A stretch of 64,000 nt of DNA, taken from Ereboglobus luteus. GTDB lineage: Bacteria > Verrucomicrobiota > Verrucomicrobiia > Opitutales > Opitutaceae. Made by a program: the position numbers and the translations under genes. The stretch's first letter is position 1, and every line of letters starts with the position of its first letter. Under the pieces are notes generated by a model, which was given only the letters and a program-made list of their open reading frames with translations, did no database searches and was not told the DNA's origin. Where the stretch lies: assembly GCF_003096195.1 (NCBI RefSeq), contig NZ_CP023004.1, forward strand, positions 1,902,501-1,966,500. The letters run 5' to 3'. Shown piece by piece: positions 43,085-52,746 of this stretch.

Positions 43085-44124
43085 ATGAGCGATTTTCTTG
43101 AGCTTTTTCGCGCGCGCGCCGATGCCGGGGCGGACGGTGTTTTGCGGATGCCGTTTGATCGCTTCATGGCGCTGGCGCTCTACGATCCCGAGCTCGGTTA
43201 TTACCGGCGGGATCGCAAACGCGTGGGGCGCGGGGAGGGCACGGATTTTTTCACGGCGAGCACGAGCGGGCCGGTTTTTGGCGAGCTGATTTGCGCGGCG
43301 GCGGAAAAGCTTTTGCGCGAACAGGACGCGGGCGCGGATTTGCGCGATTATGTTTTTGTTGAAATCGGCGCGGAACCCGGGGCGGCGTGCTTGCGGGCGT
43401 GACGCATCCGTTCGCGCGCGCGCGCACGATCAGGGTCGGCGAATCCGTGGCGGGCAATGCCGCGCTGACGGGAAAATGCGTGGTGTTTTCGAACGAGCTT
43501 TTCGACGCGCAGCCATTTCGACGTTTTGTGTTTCGCGACGGCGCGTGGCGCGAGCTCGGCGTGGCGCTGAATGCGCGCGCGGGCGCGCTAATCGAAACAG
43601 AACTGCCCGCGATTGAAGGCGCGCCGATGCGCGACGCGCCTCCATTGCCACCCGCGCCAATGCCCGGGGGCTGGCATCTCGATTTGCCGCTGGCCGCGAG
43701 CGCGCTTGTGCGTGAAATCGCGGCGCAACCGTGGAGCGGACTTTTCCTCGCGTGCGATTATGGAAAAAGCTGGCGCGAACTTCTCGAGACGACTCCGGCG
43801 GGCACAGCGCGCGCGTATCACCGCCACACGCAATCGAACGACCTGCTCGCGCACCCCGGCGAACAAGACCTGACGTGCCACATCTGCTGGGACTGGCTTG
43901 CGGAGGCGCTGGCCGAAAACGGTTTTTCCCCGCCGAGAGTCGAGTCACAGGAGGCGTTTTTTGTGCGCCATGCCGGCAAGTATTTGGAAAACGCGTTCGC
44001 GGAGGATGCCGCGTGCGCCGCCGGGGCGGGTTCGCGCAAACGCTCGCTGATGCAACTGCTGCACCCCGCGCACATGGGGCAAAAATTCCAAGCGCTGCAT
44101 GGATTCAGGGCGGCTAGAGTGTAA
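43085..44124 (+). CDS. SAM-dependent methyltransferase, MidA/NDUFAF7-like, one frameshift
   Basis: The first part (ATG 43085, MSDFLELFRARADAGADGVLRMPFDRFMALALYDPELGYY) and a second frame (continuing VLAGVTHPFARARTIRVGESVAGNAALTGKCVVFSNELFDAQPF) together match the MidA/DUF185 family. The break is the G4 run 43379-43382: one extra G gives the coherent EIGAEPGGGVLAG, i.e. SAM motif I, with a total of ~346 residues. In mitochondria NDUFAF7 methylates an arginine of complex I subunit NDUFS2; bacterial roles are less clear. The YDPELGYYRRDR and FFTASTSGPVFGELI blocks of the first part are also diagnostic. Since the break is in a homopolymer, I treat it as one functional gene. Confidence 0.78.
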
Positions 44125-44350
44125 TGTGTTGGAAATCAAAATAGTTATCATATTTTGCCCCAATGTGTTTTCACGGGGGAAATTTTTCAAAAACACATGA
44201 AACTCGACGCGTAACTTGGGTTCCCCGCGCCTGCAGTTTTGGCTTGGTGTATTCCGCGCAAGAATGACGAAAAACGAGGATAAATAACTTGCCGAGCCAA
44301 CGGCATTGCACGATAAGTTCGGACTTACACCACTTTTTTCCCAATCAACC

Positions 44351-44944
44351 ATGAACATCTTCAGCAAAAAGCTCATCCTCGCCGTCGCCGGCGCATTGCT
44401 CCTGTTTTCCACTGGCTGCGCGACCAAAAAAGCCTCCCGCGCAACACCTGACCAAACGCTTCTCGCCAAGGGAGCTGAATCTGAATACATTCCGGATAGT
44501 AGCTTTACACGTTATAATTCTGACCAATCGGTAATAACCACCCAGTATGAGCCGCTTGTAGAGCATAACAAACCTTCCGGCGATCTCGTTGGCAATGAGC
44601 TGCGCAACGTCCCCGAGCTCCAGTCGATTTACTTCGGCTTCGACCGCTCGGCGATTGACCAGAAGGAGCGCTCGAAATTCCAGGCGATCAAAGACTATCT
44701 CGCGAAAAACCCGCAGTATCGCGTCATCTTCGAAGGCCACTGCGACTGGCGCGGCACCGCCGAATACAACATGGCTCTTGGAAGCCGCCGTGCAAGCTCC
44801 GCCAAAAAATACGCCACGACCATCGGCATCGACCCCGCCAAGGTCGACGTGCGCTCCAAGGGCTCGACACAGGCCGTCGAACGCGGCTCCGAGGAAGTCA
44901 TGGCCAAGGACCGTCGCGCCGAAATCGTCGTGCTCGTGAAATAA
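44351..44944 (+). CDS. pal: Peptidoglycan-associated lipoprotein (OmpA/Pal family)
   Basis: 197 residues from ATG 44351: signal peptide with lipobox (LFSTGCATKK). The C-terminal OmpA-like domain (~90-197) has IYFGFDRSAIDQKER, IFEGHCDWRGTAEYNMALGSRRASS and DRRAEIVV, i.e. the diaminopimelate-binding segment and the terminal R/E helix. The usual Glu of GHCDERGT is Trp here. Pal sits in the outer membrane inner leaflet, binds peptidoglycan, and works with TolAB, none of which is in the window. A good terminator follows. Confidence 0.92.
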   Translation: MNIFSKKLILAVAGALLLFSTGCATKKASRATPDQTLLAKGAESEYIPDSSFTRYNSDQSVITTQYEPLVEHNKPSGDLVGNELRNVPELQSIYFGFDRSAIDQKERSKFQAIKDYLAKNPQYRVIFEGHCDWRGTAEYNMALGSRRASSAKKYATTIGIDPAKVDVRSKGSTQAVERGSEEVMAKDRRAEIVVLVK

Positions 44945-44977
44945 GCGCCGGATAAAGAGTATCCAATTTTCAAATAC

Positions 44978-45014
44978 AAAGCTCCGGATGCGAAAAGCGT
45001 CCGGGGCTTTTTTT
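44978..45014 (+). terminator. Rho-independent terminator after pal
   Basis: AAAGCTCCGGATGC and GCGTCCGGGGCTTT pair around a GAAAA loop (with G-T wobbles), followed by a T run. It separates pal from the addB-like gene. Confidence 0.85.
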
Positions 45015-45099
45015 GCGCCCCTTCGCCGGGCGCTCTTTTTCCACGCGTCGCCGACTCAAAACATTGACCGCGCGCGCGCTTCGCTTTTCGCTTTTCACC

Positions 45100-48000
45100 A
45101 TGCCCGCAGCCATTCACCTCTACCGTCACATGCAGAGCGCGTGGAGGGATGTCGTGACGCCGTGGCTTGCCGCCGACGGACATGCGCGAGGGCTCGTTCG
45201 CAGCCATGTGGTCGTGCCGACGCGCGGGCAGGCGCATGCGTTCAAGCAGCGCTGCCTCGAGCTCGGCATTTCGCTGTTCGGCGTCGAGTTGCTCACGCCG
45301 GGGCTGGCGCGCGCGCGCTGGCTGGCGCGCATGGAGCCGGGGCGTTTTCGTCCGGCGCTGGGGCGCGAATTTCTCCTGTTCGGCTTGCGCGAAATCATCG
45401 GGCGGCGGTTGGAGCCGCTTGATCCCGCGCGCGAGGAGGATCGCCCGGAGTGGGGATTTCTCAAGAGCCTTCAGAGCGATTGCGAACGGGCGCTCGGCGA
45501 TTTCGACGACCTGATAAAAAGCGGGTTTTCGGCGGACGATTTCCCCGAGCCAATTTTGCGCGGGGTGTTCGGCGAGCTGGCCGCGTGGGTGGAAAAACTC
45601 GGCTGCGATTTTGCGCCGCGCCAGACTGCCGCGTTTGTGCGGGGCGACGAGCCCGGCCCGCGAATTCGCGGACGCCTGCTCGTTCACGGTTTCAGCGCCG
45701 AGCAGCGCGGGGAGTTTTTTAATGTCGCCGCGTTCGCGCGCTGTTTCGATGACGTGACGCTCACGCTGCCCGAGCCTGAATTTCGCGGGCGCAAGGCGCT
45801 CGACGAAACGTGGATCGAATTGTGGGAGCCCGCGCTTGGCGCAAACGCCGTCCCGATCGACGAGCCCGGCGAGCCTCCGGCGTCGTGCGAAAATGTCGCC
45901 GAGGTTTGGGCGTCGAGCGACGGTTTGCCGGACGAGGCGGCGCGCTCGCTTGAGGCGCAGTCGGACGTGATTGTCGGCACCACGCGCGCGGCGGAGATGG
46001 AGCTTGCGTGCGAAAAAATCGACGCGCTGCTCAAGCGGGGCGCGGAAAACATCGGCGTCATTTTTCCGACGAGCGACGCGGCGCACCTCCGGCTCGCGGA
46101 GCTGCTCGCGGAGCGCGGCATCGCGTTTGTCGACCAGCTCGAAACCGCCGCGCCGGTGCCGGTCGAAATCCAGGCGCAGCGCGCGTTGCTTGCGTTTTAC
46201 CGCAACGACTGCCGCCTGGAGGACTTGCTCGCGTTGTGGCCGTTATTGCAGGCGACGGGCGAGGCGAACGGGCAGACGCTCGCCACCGCGCGCGATGTGT
46301 GCGAGCGCCTGTTCGACGAGCACCAGACTCACTCGCTCGCGAAGTGCATGCCGACGCTGATCGCACGCGCGGAAGAACGTCGCGAGTGGAAGGATGTCGC
46401 CGGGGTGTGCGTGGAAAAATTGCTCGGCGCGGACAACGAGTTTGCGTGGCCGGAGCGGCTCTCGCTCGCCGACGCGCTCAAGCGCTTTTCGGCGGCGTGC
46501 GAACGTCTCAACCTCGGCGAGATTCCGGGGCGCGCGGCGCTGGATGAGTTTGCGCGGCACGATCAGCGGGTGCTGCCCGCGCCGATTGTGTTTTCGCTGA
46601 TCGAGTCGTTCATTCCCGCGAAGGGCGTGGCGGAGGGCGTGCCGGGGCGCGGGTGTTTCGCGCGCGTCACGCTGACGACGCGCCGGCGCGCCGAGGGCGG
46701 CGTCTGGTCGCACCTGATTTTTGTCGAGGCCAACGCGGGCGTGTGGCCCGAGCGCCAGGAGGCGAGCTGCTGGCTGCCCGACGAGGCGCGCGCCGCGCTC
46801 AACGCGCGCGGCCACGGCGGCATCGATTTGTTCACGGCGGACGACCGCGCGTTCTTGGAGAAGCGCGGCTACGCGGCGCTCGCGCGCGACACGGGCGCGG
46901 GCATTGTTTTCACCGCGTCGCTTTTCAACGAGGAGGAGCCGGAGTTGAAGCTCGCGCCGAACAGCTGGGTGGAGCGCGTGCGCTGGCAGGCGCTCTCGCA
47001 CGCGGCCGGCGGCGCGGCGCCGGGACACGAGGAAATTTTCGACCGGCTGGCGCGGCGGAGCGGATCGAGTGGCACGGGCGACTCGCCCGTGGGTTTGGCT
47101 GCAACTTCGCAAAACACGGGCGAGTCGCCCGTGCCACTCAATCCGCATGGGCGGGACGCCCATGCCACCCAACCCGATTGCGTTACTTCCCCCACGGGCT
47201 GGCTCGCCGTCTGGAAATCGCGGCGCGATCCGGCGTATCCATTTGATGAATACTTTTTCTGCGCGGCGCCGCGCAAACTCGCCGACGTGCGGCTCGGCGT
47301 GCGGCAGATCGAGGCCGGCGCGGGCGATCCCGCGAGTTTGTGGTTCAGCTCGGTGCTGGGCGCGGGCGCGGTGGACTGGGGGGGGTTCGAGCGCGCGCCA
47401 AACAAGATTCGCGGACAACTTGCGCACCGGCTGCTCGCTGACGCGTTGCGCGGCGATCCGGCGGGGGGCAGTTTCGCACCATGCCCTCCGGGGCCGCGGC
47501 GCGCGCGCAGCTCGACGCCTCGCTCGCGGAGTTGCGCAAGGCGTGGCCGGACGACGCGTATTGGGAATCCTTCCACATGGAGCTGGCGGAGGCGTGCCAC
47601 GCGTTGCTGGGAAAAATCTTCGCGCACGATGCGGGTGGTTTTGTGGCGACGGAATACTCGCTGCCCCGCGACACGCGCCTGCAGCTCGACCCCGCGGACG
47701 AGGACTCGCGCATTTGCGTGAGCGGGCGCATGGATTTGCTGCGGCTCGACAAACCGGATTTTCACGGTGCGAGCGCGGACATCATTGATTTTAAAACCGG
47801 CAGGGCGGGCACGCTCTCGGCGGCGGCGATGTCGAAAAAGGGCGAGCTGTTGCAACTGGGAATTTATCTGGAGGCCGCGCGGACGCTCGGCGTTGCGAAT
47901 GGCCGCGTGTGGCTCTTCAAGCCCGACTCAAGCGAACCGGCGTGCATCGGCATGGAGGAGCTTCCGGAGGCGCTCGCGGGGTTGCGGCAGATCAAGCGTT

Positions 48001-48155
48001 ATCTGGAGGGGGGGCGTTACGGCGCGCTGACGGAGGACCGGTCGGAGTATTCGTTTGGCGGCGGAGGCTGGCCGATCGCGTGCGCGCCGATTCCGCACGC
48101 GGTGCTCAAGGCGAAACACGGGGTGACGTTTGGAAAGGCGGTCTCCCATGAGTGA
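45100..48155 (+). CDS. addB: AddB-like PD-(D/E)XK nuclease/helicase subunit, one frameshift and an in-frame palindrome insertion
   Basis: Start ATG 45100 (PAAIHLYRHMQSAWRDVVTPWL). The first ~680 residues are the inactivated-helicase part typical of AddB, with blocks HVVVPTRGQAHAFKQR, GTTRAAEMELACEKIDALL and WSHLIFVEANAGVWPERQEASCWL. At the C-terminus the RecB-type nuclease motif is VSGRMDLLRLD...DIIDFKTGR. The frame breaks at the G6 run 47463-47468; adding one G joins DPAGG to QFRTMPSGAAARAQLDASLAEL, giving ~1018 residues. Between them, at 47069-47165, a palindromic element is read in frame (peptide includes GTGDSPV and GRDAHAT). Its stop overlaps the next start by ATGAGTGA, so the pair is translationally coupled. 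AddB with AddA resects double-strand breaks. Confidence 0.78.
47069..47165. repeat. Palindromic element inserted in frame in the addB-like gene
   Basis: A perfect 22-bp inverted repeat (47069-47090 with 47116-47137, GTGGCACGGGCGACTCGCCC type) plus an adjacent hairpin GCATGGGCG...CGCCCATGC (47145-47165). It encodes GTGDSPV, TGESPVP and HGRDAHAT, peptide words I associate with dispersed repeats in Verrucomicrobia/Planctomycetes proteins. Confidence 0.75.
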
Positions 48156-51100
48156 CGCGAACGCACAACAACCCCTCGCCGACGCCGGGCCGCGCGAGCG
48201 TTTCCGCAACGAGTGGCGGAGCAATTTTGCCGTGAGCGCGAACGCGGGCTCGGGGAAAACCACCGCGATTTCCGAGCGGCTTGCCGCGATGGCGATGTCT
48301 CCCGAGGCGGCGGTCATGCTGCCGAAGACCGCCGTCGTCACCTACACAAAAAAGGCGGCGCAGCAAATCGGCGAACGCGCGCGCGCGGTGCTCTTGCGGC
48401 GACTCGCGGAAGGTAGGGCGAAGCCTCCGGCTGAGCCGTCGAATGGCAATGATCTTTCGGATGCGGCTCAGCCGGAGGCTTCGCCCTACCCAAATCAATC
48501 GGGGCAGGCCGCGCTCAATCATCTGGAACGCGCGTTTTTCGGCACGATCCACGGCTTCTGCCTCACGCTGGCGAAGCGCCACGGGCAGGCGCTCGGCGTG
48601 AACCTGAATCCCGAGGTGGTCAGCGACGGCGACGCGGCGTGCTGGGAGGAATTTGTCGAGCAGGACCCGATGCGTTTCGACGCTCTCTCGGCGGAGCAGT
48701 TGCGCGCGTTTTTGCGGCACATGCCGCTGACAAGCATTTTCGGGCTCGCGGGAAAAATAACCGCGTCGGTCGCGAAGGAGTTGCGCGCGCGCAAGCCCGC
48801 CGGCCTGCCGCCCGGCCCGGACGCGCGGGCGCTCGATGAAATCATGGAGCTGAGCACGCGCGCGGGAAAATCCACCGACGCGCTCAGACGCAACCAGCAA
48901 AACGCGGTCGAATGGTCGCGGCGGTTTCGCGAGGAAAAAACTTTCCTGCCGTTCATTTCGCCGGAGGGCTCGGCCGCGAATATCAAGGAGCATTACGCGC
49001 AGTTTTTCGTGCCGATGAAAAGCTGGCTGGCGGCGGCGAGCGCGACGCTCGCGGCGGAGTTGTCCGAGCGTTATCGCAACTGGCGTTTCGAACGCGGCGT
49101 GCAGACGTTTGCCGACCAGGTCGAGACGGCGCTGGCCGTTTTGCACAACGAGGCGTTTCTCGACAAAATCCGCGCCGAGGGCTGGCGCGTGATTCTCGAC
49201 GAGGCTCAGGACACCGACCCGATGCAGTTCGCCGTGCTCGTGGAGATCGCGCGGCCGCCGGGCGCGGCGCTCGGCACGTGGCCCGACGCGCGCGCGGGCA
49301 AGTCCGGACCCGCGCCGAGGCCGGGACATTTTTGCATGGTCGGCGACGGGCAGCAGGCGATTTACGGAAGCCGCGCCGACGTGCGCAATTTCACGCGGCA
49401 CCTCGCGGCGTTCGAGCGCGGAGACGGCGGCGAGAAGCTTGAGTTCAGCGTGACATTTCGCACGCCGCGCCGCGCGATCGCACTTTTCAACGAGGCGTTT
49501 CCGGGCGCGTTCGGCAAGGGCAACGATTTTAACTACGGGCTGCCGCCGGCGGAGGGCGCGGAGCCGCCGCTGTTGCAGGTGCCGTATCAGCCGTTGATTC
49601 CCGGCCCGTCGAACGCCGAGGGCGCGGCGTGCCGGATCGAGTTGAGCCTCCCCTCCGACAACAGGCTCAGCGTCGAGCACTGGATGCAGCTGGAGGCGCT
49701 TCAACTCGCGGCGTTTTTCAAGGCGCGCGGGCCGGCGGGCGTGGGCGCGAAGGAGTGGGGCGACGTGTGCCTGCTCGCGCCGGCCAATCCGTGGCTGGTT
49801 ACCGTTGGAAAAATTTTGAAGGAAAGCGGGCTCAAGGTCGCGTTGCAGGCGCGGCGAAACCGTTGCGGCGACAACCCCGTTTACGCGTGGATGACGGGAC
49901 TGCTCGCGGTGATTTGCGATCCGGACAACGCGTTCGAATGGTTCGGCGTGCTGCGCGAGGTCTTCGGCGTGAGCGATGCGCTGCTCGCCGCGGAAATCCG
50001 CGAGCCGGAGCTGGACGCGCTGGGCAAGGGCGGGCGCAACTGGCTATGGGAAACGCCGGAGGAGCACCCGCGGCCGTTGCGCGACGCGCTTGAGACGATG
50101 CGGCCGTTTGTGCTGCGGGCCAACGACGGCGGCCTGCCGCTCGCGCGCTTCGCGGAGGAGCTGGCGCGCGCGTGCAAAATCGAGGAGCGCGCGCTTGCGA
50201 TCTCGCCGGGCGGCGAACTGGCGGACGAGTTGCACCGGCTGCTTGCGAACGCGGCGGCGCTCGGGCTCGAGGGCGCGGGGCCGCGCGAGTGGCTTGCGCA
50301 TTTGCTCGACGGGCTCGACGAGCAGCGCCCGACGGGCAAGGCGGAGCGCGACGCGATCAACCTCGTCACCTCGCACTCGTCGAAGGGGCTGGAATGGGAT
50401 GTCGTGATTCCGCTCGGTTTCTGGCGTCCGCAGCAAAAGCCTCCCGTGCCGGGGATGCAGCTCGTGCCGGAGGTGCCGGGCGTCGGGCCGGTCGTATATT
50501 TTGACACGGCCAGCATGCCGGAGGACATGCGCGTCTCGCGCGACCGCGAGGCGAAGCGCGAACAGGCGCGGCTGCTGTATGTCACGCTCACGCGCGCGAA
50601 AAAGAGGCTCGTGATTCCGTGGGGCGGCGGCGGTTTTGGGAAAGCCGGAAATGGCGCGAGCTTCGCGGATATTTTCGGACGAGTGGATTTGATCGAGGCG
50701 CTGCCATTGTGCGAAAGCGAGGCGGAAATTGCGGATGCGGCGGGCGTGGCGCAAGAGGGTGGGGCGGACGAGGTCTCCTCCCCGTCCGGCAACGGGACGC
50801 CGCCGCTCCTTGCGCAAGCGGAATTGCCGCCGCTTCCGGCGCGCGTGCTGCCGCACCAGCTTGCGCATTTCGACGCGGTGCGCGGCGCGCTCCACGAGGC
50901 GACGGCGGACGACTTGCGCCCGGCGCGCGACGGCGACGAGGCGATCGAATACGGGCTTTGGTGGCATGGCGTGATGGAGTCGCTGCCGTGGGACGCGGAC
51001 GATGTCGTGCTGTCCGCGTATTTCGAGAAATCGCTGGAGGCCGCGCGGGAGCGGTGCGGCGAGGCCGGCCTTGCACGCGGACGCGAGGAGCTCGAGCGTT

Positions 51101-51450
51101 TTCAGGCGGGCGAAACGCTGCGCGAATTGCGCGAGCCGCGCTGGACGCGCGAGGCGGAGTTGCCGATCTTCGCGCCTGCAAACGAGGCGGGTGATACGTG
51201 GGTTGACGGCATCATGGACATGGTGATTCACGATGCCGCGGCGAACGAGGCGCGCGTGGTCGATTGGAAAACCAACAGGCGGCGCGCGGGCGAAAGCGAC
51301 GATGCGCTGCTGGCGCGGCTCGCCGATGAATACGCGCCGCAGTTGCGCGCCTACGGACGTTGCGTGACCGGATTTTTCCCGAAGGCGCGGGTGCGTCTGT
51401 TCGTGTATTCGAGCGCGGCGGGCAAGGTGATCGAGATCGCGGGGGAATGA
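48148..51450 (+). CDS. addA: AddA-like UvrD/RecB-family helicase-nuclease
   Basis: 1100 residues. Motifs: NAGSGKTTAISERLAAM (Walker A, ~33-40), VVTYTKKAAQQIGERAR (Ia), TIHGFC, VILDEAQDTDPMQF (Walker B/II), FSVTFRTPRRAI (IV), TSHSSKGLEWDVVIPLGF (V), LLYVTLTRAKKRLVIP (VI), and at the end a RecB-type nuclease: DMVIHDAAANEARVVDWKTNRR. So it would unwind and degrade DNA from breaks as partner of the upstream AddB-like subunit, whose gene it overlaps by 8 bp (ATGAGTGA). Between motif Ia and the TIHGFC block a ~27-residue insertion (GRAKPPAEP...PEASPYPNQ) is the direct translation of the palindrome 48412-48490. Confidence 0.9.
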   Translation: MSDANAQQPLADAGPRERFRNEWRSNFAVSANAGSGKTTAISERLAAMAMSPEAAVMLPKTAVVTYTKKAAQQIGERARAVLLRRLAEGRAKPPAEPSNGNDLSDAAQPEASPYPNQSGQAALNHLERAFFGTIHGFCLTLAKRHGQALGVNLNPEVVSDGDAACWEEFVEQDPMRFDALSAEQLRAFLRHMPLTSIFGLAGKITASVAKELRARKPAGLPPGPDARALDEIMELSTRAGKSTDALRRNQQNAVEWSRRFREEKTFLPFISPEGSAANIKEHYAQFFVPMKSWLAAASATLAAELSERYRNWRFERGVQTFADQVETALAVLHNEAFLDKIRAEGWRVILDEAQDTDPMQFAVLVEIARPPGAALGTWPDARAGKSGPAPRPGHFCMVGDGQQAIYGSRADVRNFTRHLAAFERGDGGEKLEFSVTFRTPRRAIALFNEAFPGAFGKGNDFNYGLPPAEGAEPPLLQVPYQPLIPGPSNAEGAACRIELSLPSDNRLSVEHWMQLEALQLAAFFKARGPAGVGAKEWGDVCLLAPANPWLVTVGKILKESGLKVALQARRNRCGDNPVYAWMTGLLAVICDPDNAFEWFGVLREVFGVSDALLAAEIREPELDALGKGGRNWLWETPEEHPRPLRDALETMRPFVLRANDGGLPLARFAEELARACKIEERALAISPGGELADELHRLLANAAALGLEGAGPREWLAHLLDGLDEQRPTGKAERDAINLVTSHSSKGLEWDVVIPLGFWRPQQKPPVPGMQLVPEVPGVGPVVYFDTASMPEDMRVSRDREAKREQARLLYVTLTRAKKRLVIPWGGGGFGKAGNGASFADIFGRVDLIEALPLCESEAEIADAAGVAQEGGADEVSSPSGNGTPPLLAQAELPPLPARVLPHQLAHFDAVRGALHEATADDLRPARDGDEAIEYGLWWHGVMESLPWDADDVVLSAYFEKSLEAARERCGEAGLARGREELERFQAGETLRELREPRWTREAELPIFAPANEAGDTWVDGIMDMVIHDAAANEARVVDWKTNRRRAGESDDALLARLADEYAPQLRAYGRCVTGFFPKARVRLFVYSSAAGKVIEIAGE
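48412..48490. repeat. 79-bp palindromic element inserted in frame in the addA-like gene
   Basis: Perfect 27-bp inverted arms (48412-48438 with 48464-48490) and a 25-base spacer; ends GGTAGGGCG and CGCCCTACC. Same family as 34368-34440 and the half copy at 391-420. Confidence 0.85.
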
Positions 51451-51585
51451 TTTTTTGCGCTGTTTGTTTCGGGCGCGAGGCGCCTGCGGGCTCGCTTTAA
51501 AACCGTGACTGTTTGGACGAACTTTTTTTGGCGATTGAACGAGCCATTGACGAGGGCGGCGAAGGCGCGCATTCTCCTGTTTTCA

Positions 51586-52620
51586 ATGCCGATCATCCCC
51601 AAACTCGCTGCAAAATTGCAAAGACACCCCAAGCGCGTCGTTTTCGCCGAGGGCAACGATCCGCGCATACTCCAAGCCGCGCGCCAGTGGGTCACGCGCC
51701 GCATGGGCGCGCCCATTTTGCTCGGAGACCGCACGCTCATCAAAAACTCCGCTATGCGCCTCGACATCAACCTTCAGGGCATGCGTATCATCGACCCCGC
51801 GCAGAGCGAGGAGTTCGAGCCGTTTGCGTTGCAATTCGCCGAGCTGCGCAGAAGTCGCGACAAGGAAATCTCGCTCGACGAGGCGCGCGACACCATGCGC
51901 GACACCAGCTACTTTGCCACAATGATGCTCGCCAACGCGCAGGCCGACTGCCTCGTCGGCGGCGCCACGCGCGTTGCGTCGAGCGCGCTGCGTCCGCTTT
52001 TCCAAATCATCCCGAAGCACGAGCACGCGCAAAATGTCGCGTCGCTCATGATCATCGCCTTTGACGAGCACAAGGTCGGTTCCGACGGCACGTTGTTTTT
52101 TGCGGATTGCGGCGTGATTCCCGAGCCCACGGCCGAGCAGCTCGCCGACATCGCCGTGTCCACGGCGCAGATCGCGTATCACATCACAAACGAGACGCCG
52201 CGCATCGCGATGCTCAGCTGGGCGACGCACAGTGACGCGTCGCATCCGTCCATCGTGAGGGTTCGCAGGGCGACGCAACTGGCCCGCGTCAAGGCAATCG
52301 AGGCCGGTCTCACCGTTGAGATCGAGGGCGAGATTCAGGCCGACGCGGCGCTCGACGCACTCACGGCGCAGACGAAAAAAATCGGAGGTCCCGTCGCCGG
52401 CCGCGCCAACGTCCTCATCTTCCCCGACCTGGCCAGCGGCAACATCGCGTTCAAGCTCGTGAACATACTCGGCGGTTCCTACGCCTACGGACAAATCCTC
52501 ACCGGCCTGAGCCGTCCCGCAGCAGAAATCAGCCGCGGCTCCAGCGCGCACGATGTTTACGGCGCCGCGGTTATTGTCGGCTGCCAGGCCATCGACCACA
52601 AGCTGCTCTACGGGACGTGA
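51586..52620 (+). CDS. pta: Phosphate acetyltransferase, catalytic domain alone
   Basis: 344 residues from ATG 51586 (MPIIPKLAAKLQRHPKRVVFAEGNDPRILQAARQW), the PTA_PTB domain: it converts acetyl-CoA and phosphate to acetyl phosphate. Visible: AEGNDPRIL, DCLVGGATRVASSALRPLFQ, VFFADCGVIPEPTAEQLADIA-type stretch, LSWATHSDASHPSIVRV and ANVLIFPDLASGNIAFKLV, then the end IVGCQAIDHKLLYGT. It is the short form, as in Bacillus and Methanosarcina, without the N-terminal regulatory domains of E. coli Pta. A gene coding for just those domains is the next one downstream. No acetate kinase gene is in the window. The possible alternative of a phosphate butyryltransferase is less likely. Confidence 0.9.
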   Translation: MPIIPKLAAKLQRHPKRVVFAEGNDPRILQAARQWVTRRMGAPILLGDRTLIKNSAMRLDINLQGMRIIDPAQSEEFEPFALQFAELRRSRDKEISLDEARDTMRDTSYFATMMLANAQADCLVGGATRVASSALRPLFQIIPKHEHAQNVASLMIIAFDEHKVGSDGTLFFADCGVIPEPTAEQLADIAVSTAQIAYHITNETPRIAMLSWATHSDASHPSIVRVRRATQLARVKAIEAGLTVEIEGEIQADAALDALTAQTKKIGGPVAGRANVLIFPDLASGNIAFKLVNILGGSYAYGQILTGLSRPAAEISRGSSAHDVYGAAVIVGCQAIDHKLLYGT

Positions 52621-52625
52621 GAAAA

Positions 52626-52737
52626 TTAGGAATTAGGATTTAGAAGTTAGAAAGTCCAAGCCTGTGCATTATTCAAATTTCACCCGATTGTTTCCCTGAT
52701 CCGTCTCATCGCGTTGTCTTTAAATTCTGATTCATAA
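52626..52737. repeat. Intergenic inverted repeat, TTAGGAATTAGGA word type
   Basis: The arms are 52626-52642 (TTAGGAATTAGGATTTA) and 52721-52737, 14 of 17 positions complementary. The left arm begins 5 bp after the pta stop; the right arm ends 9 bp before ATG 52747, followed by TTTTTCCGC. Confidence 0.55.
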
Positions 52738-52746
52738 TTTTTCCGC

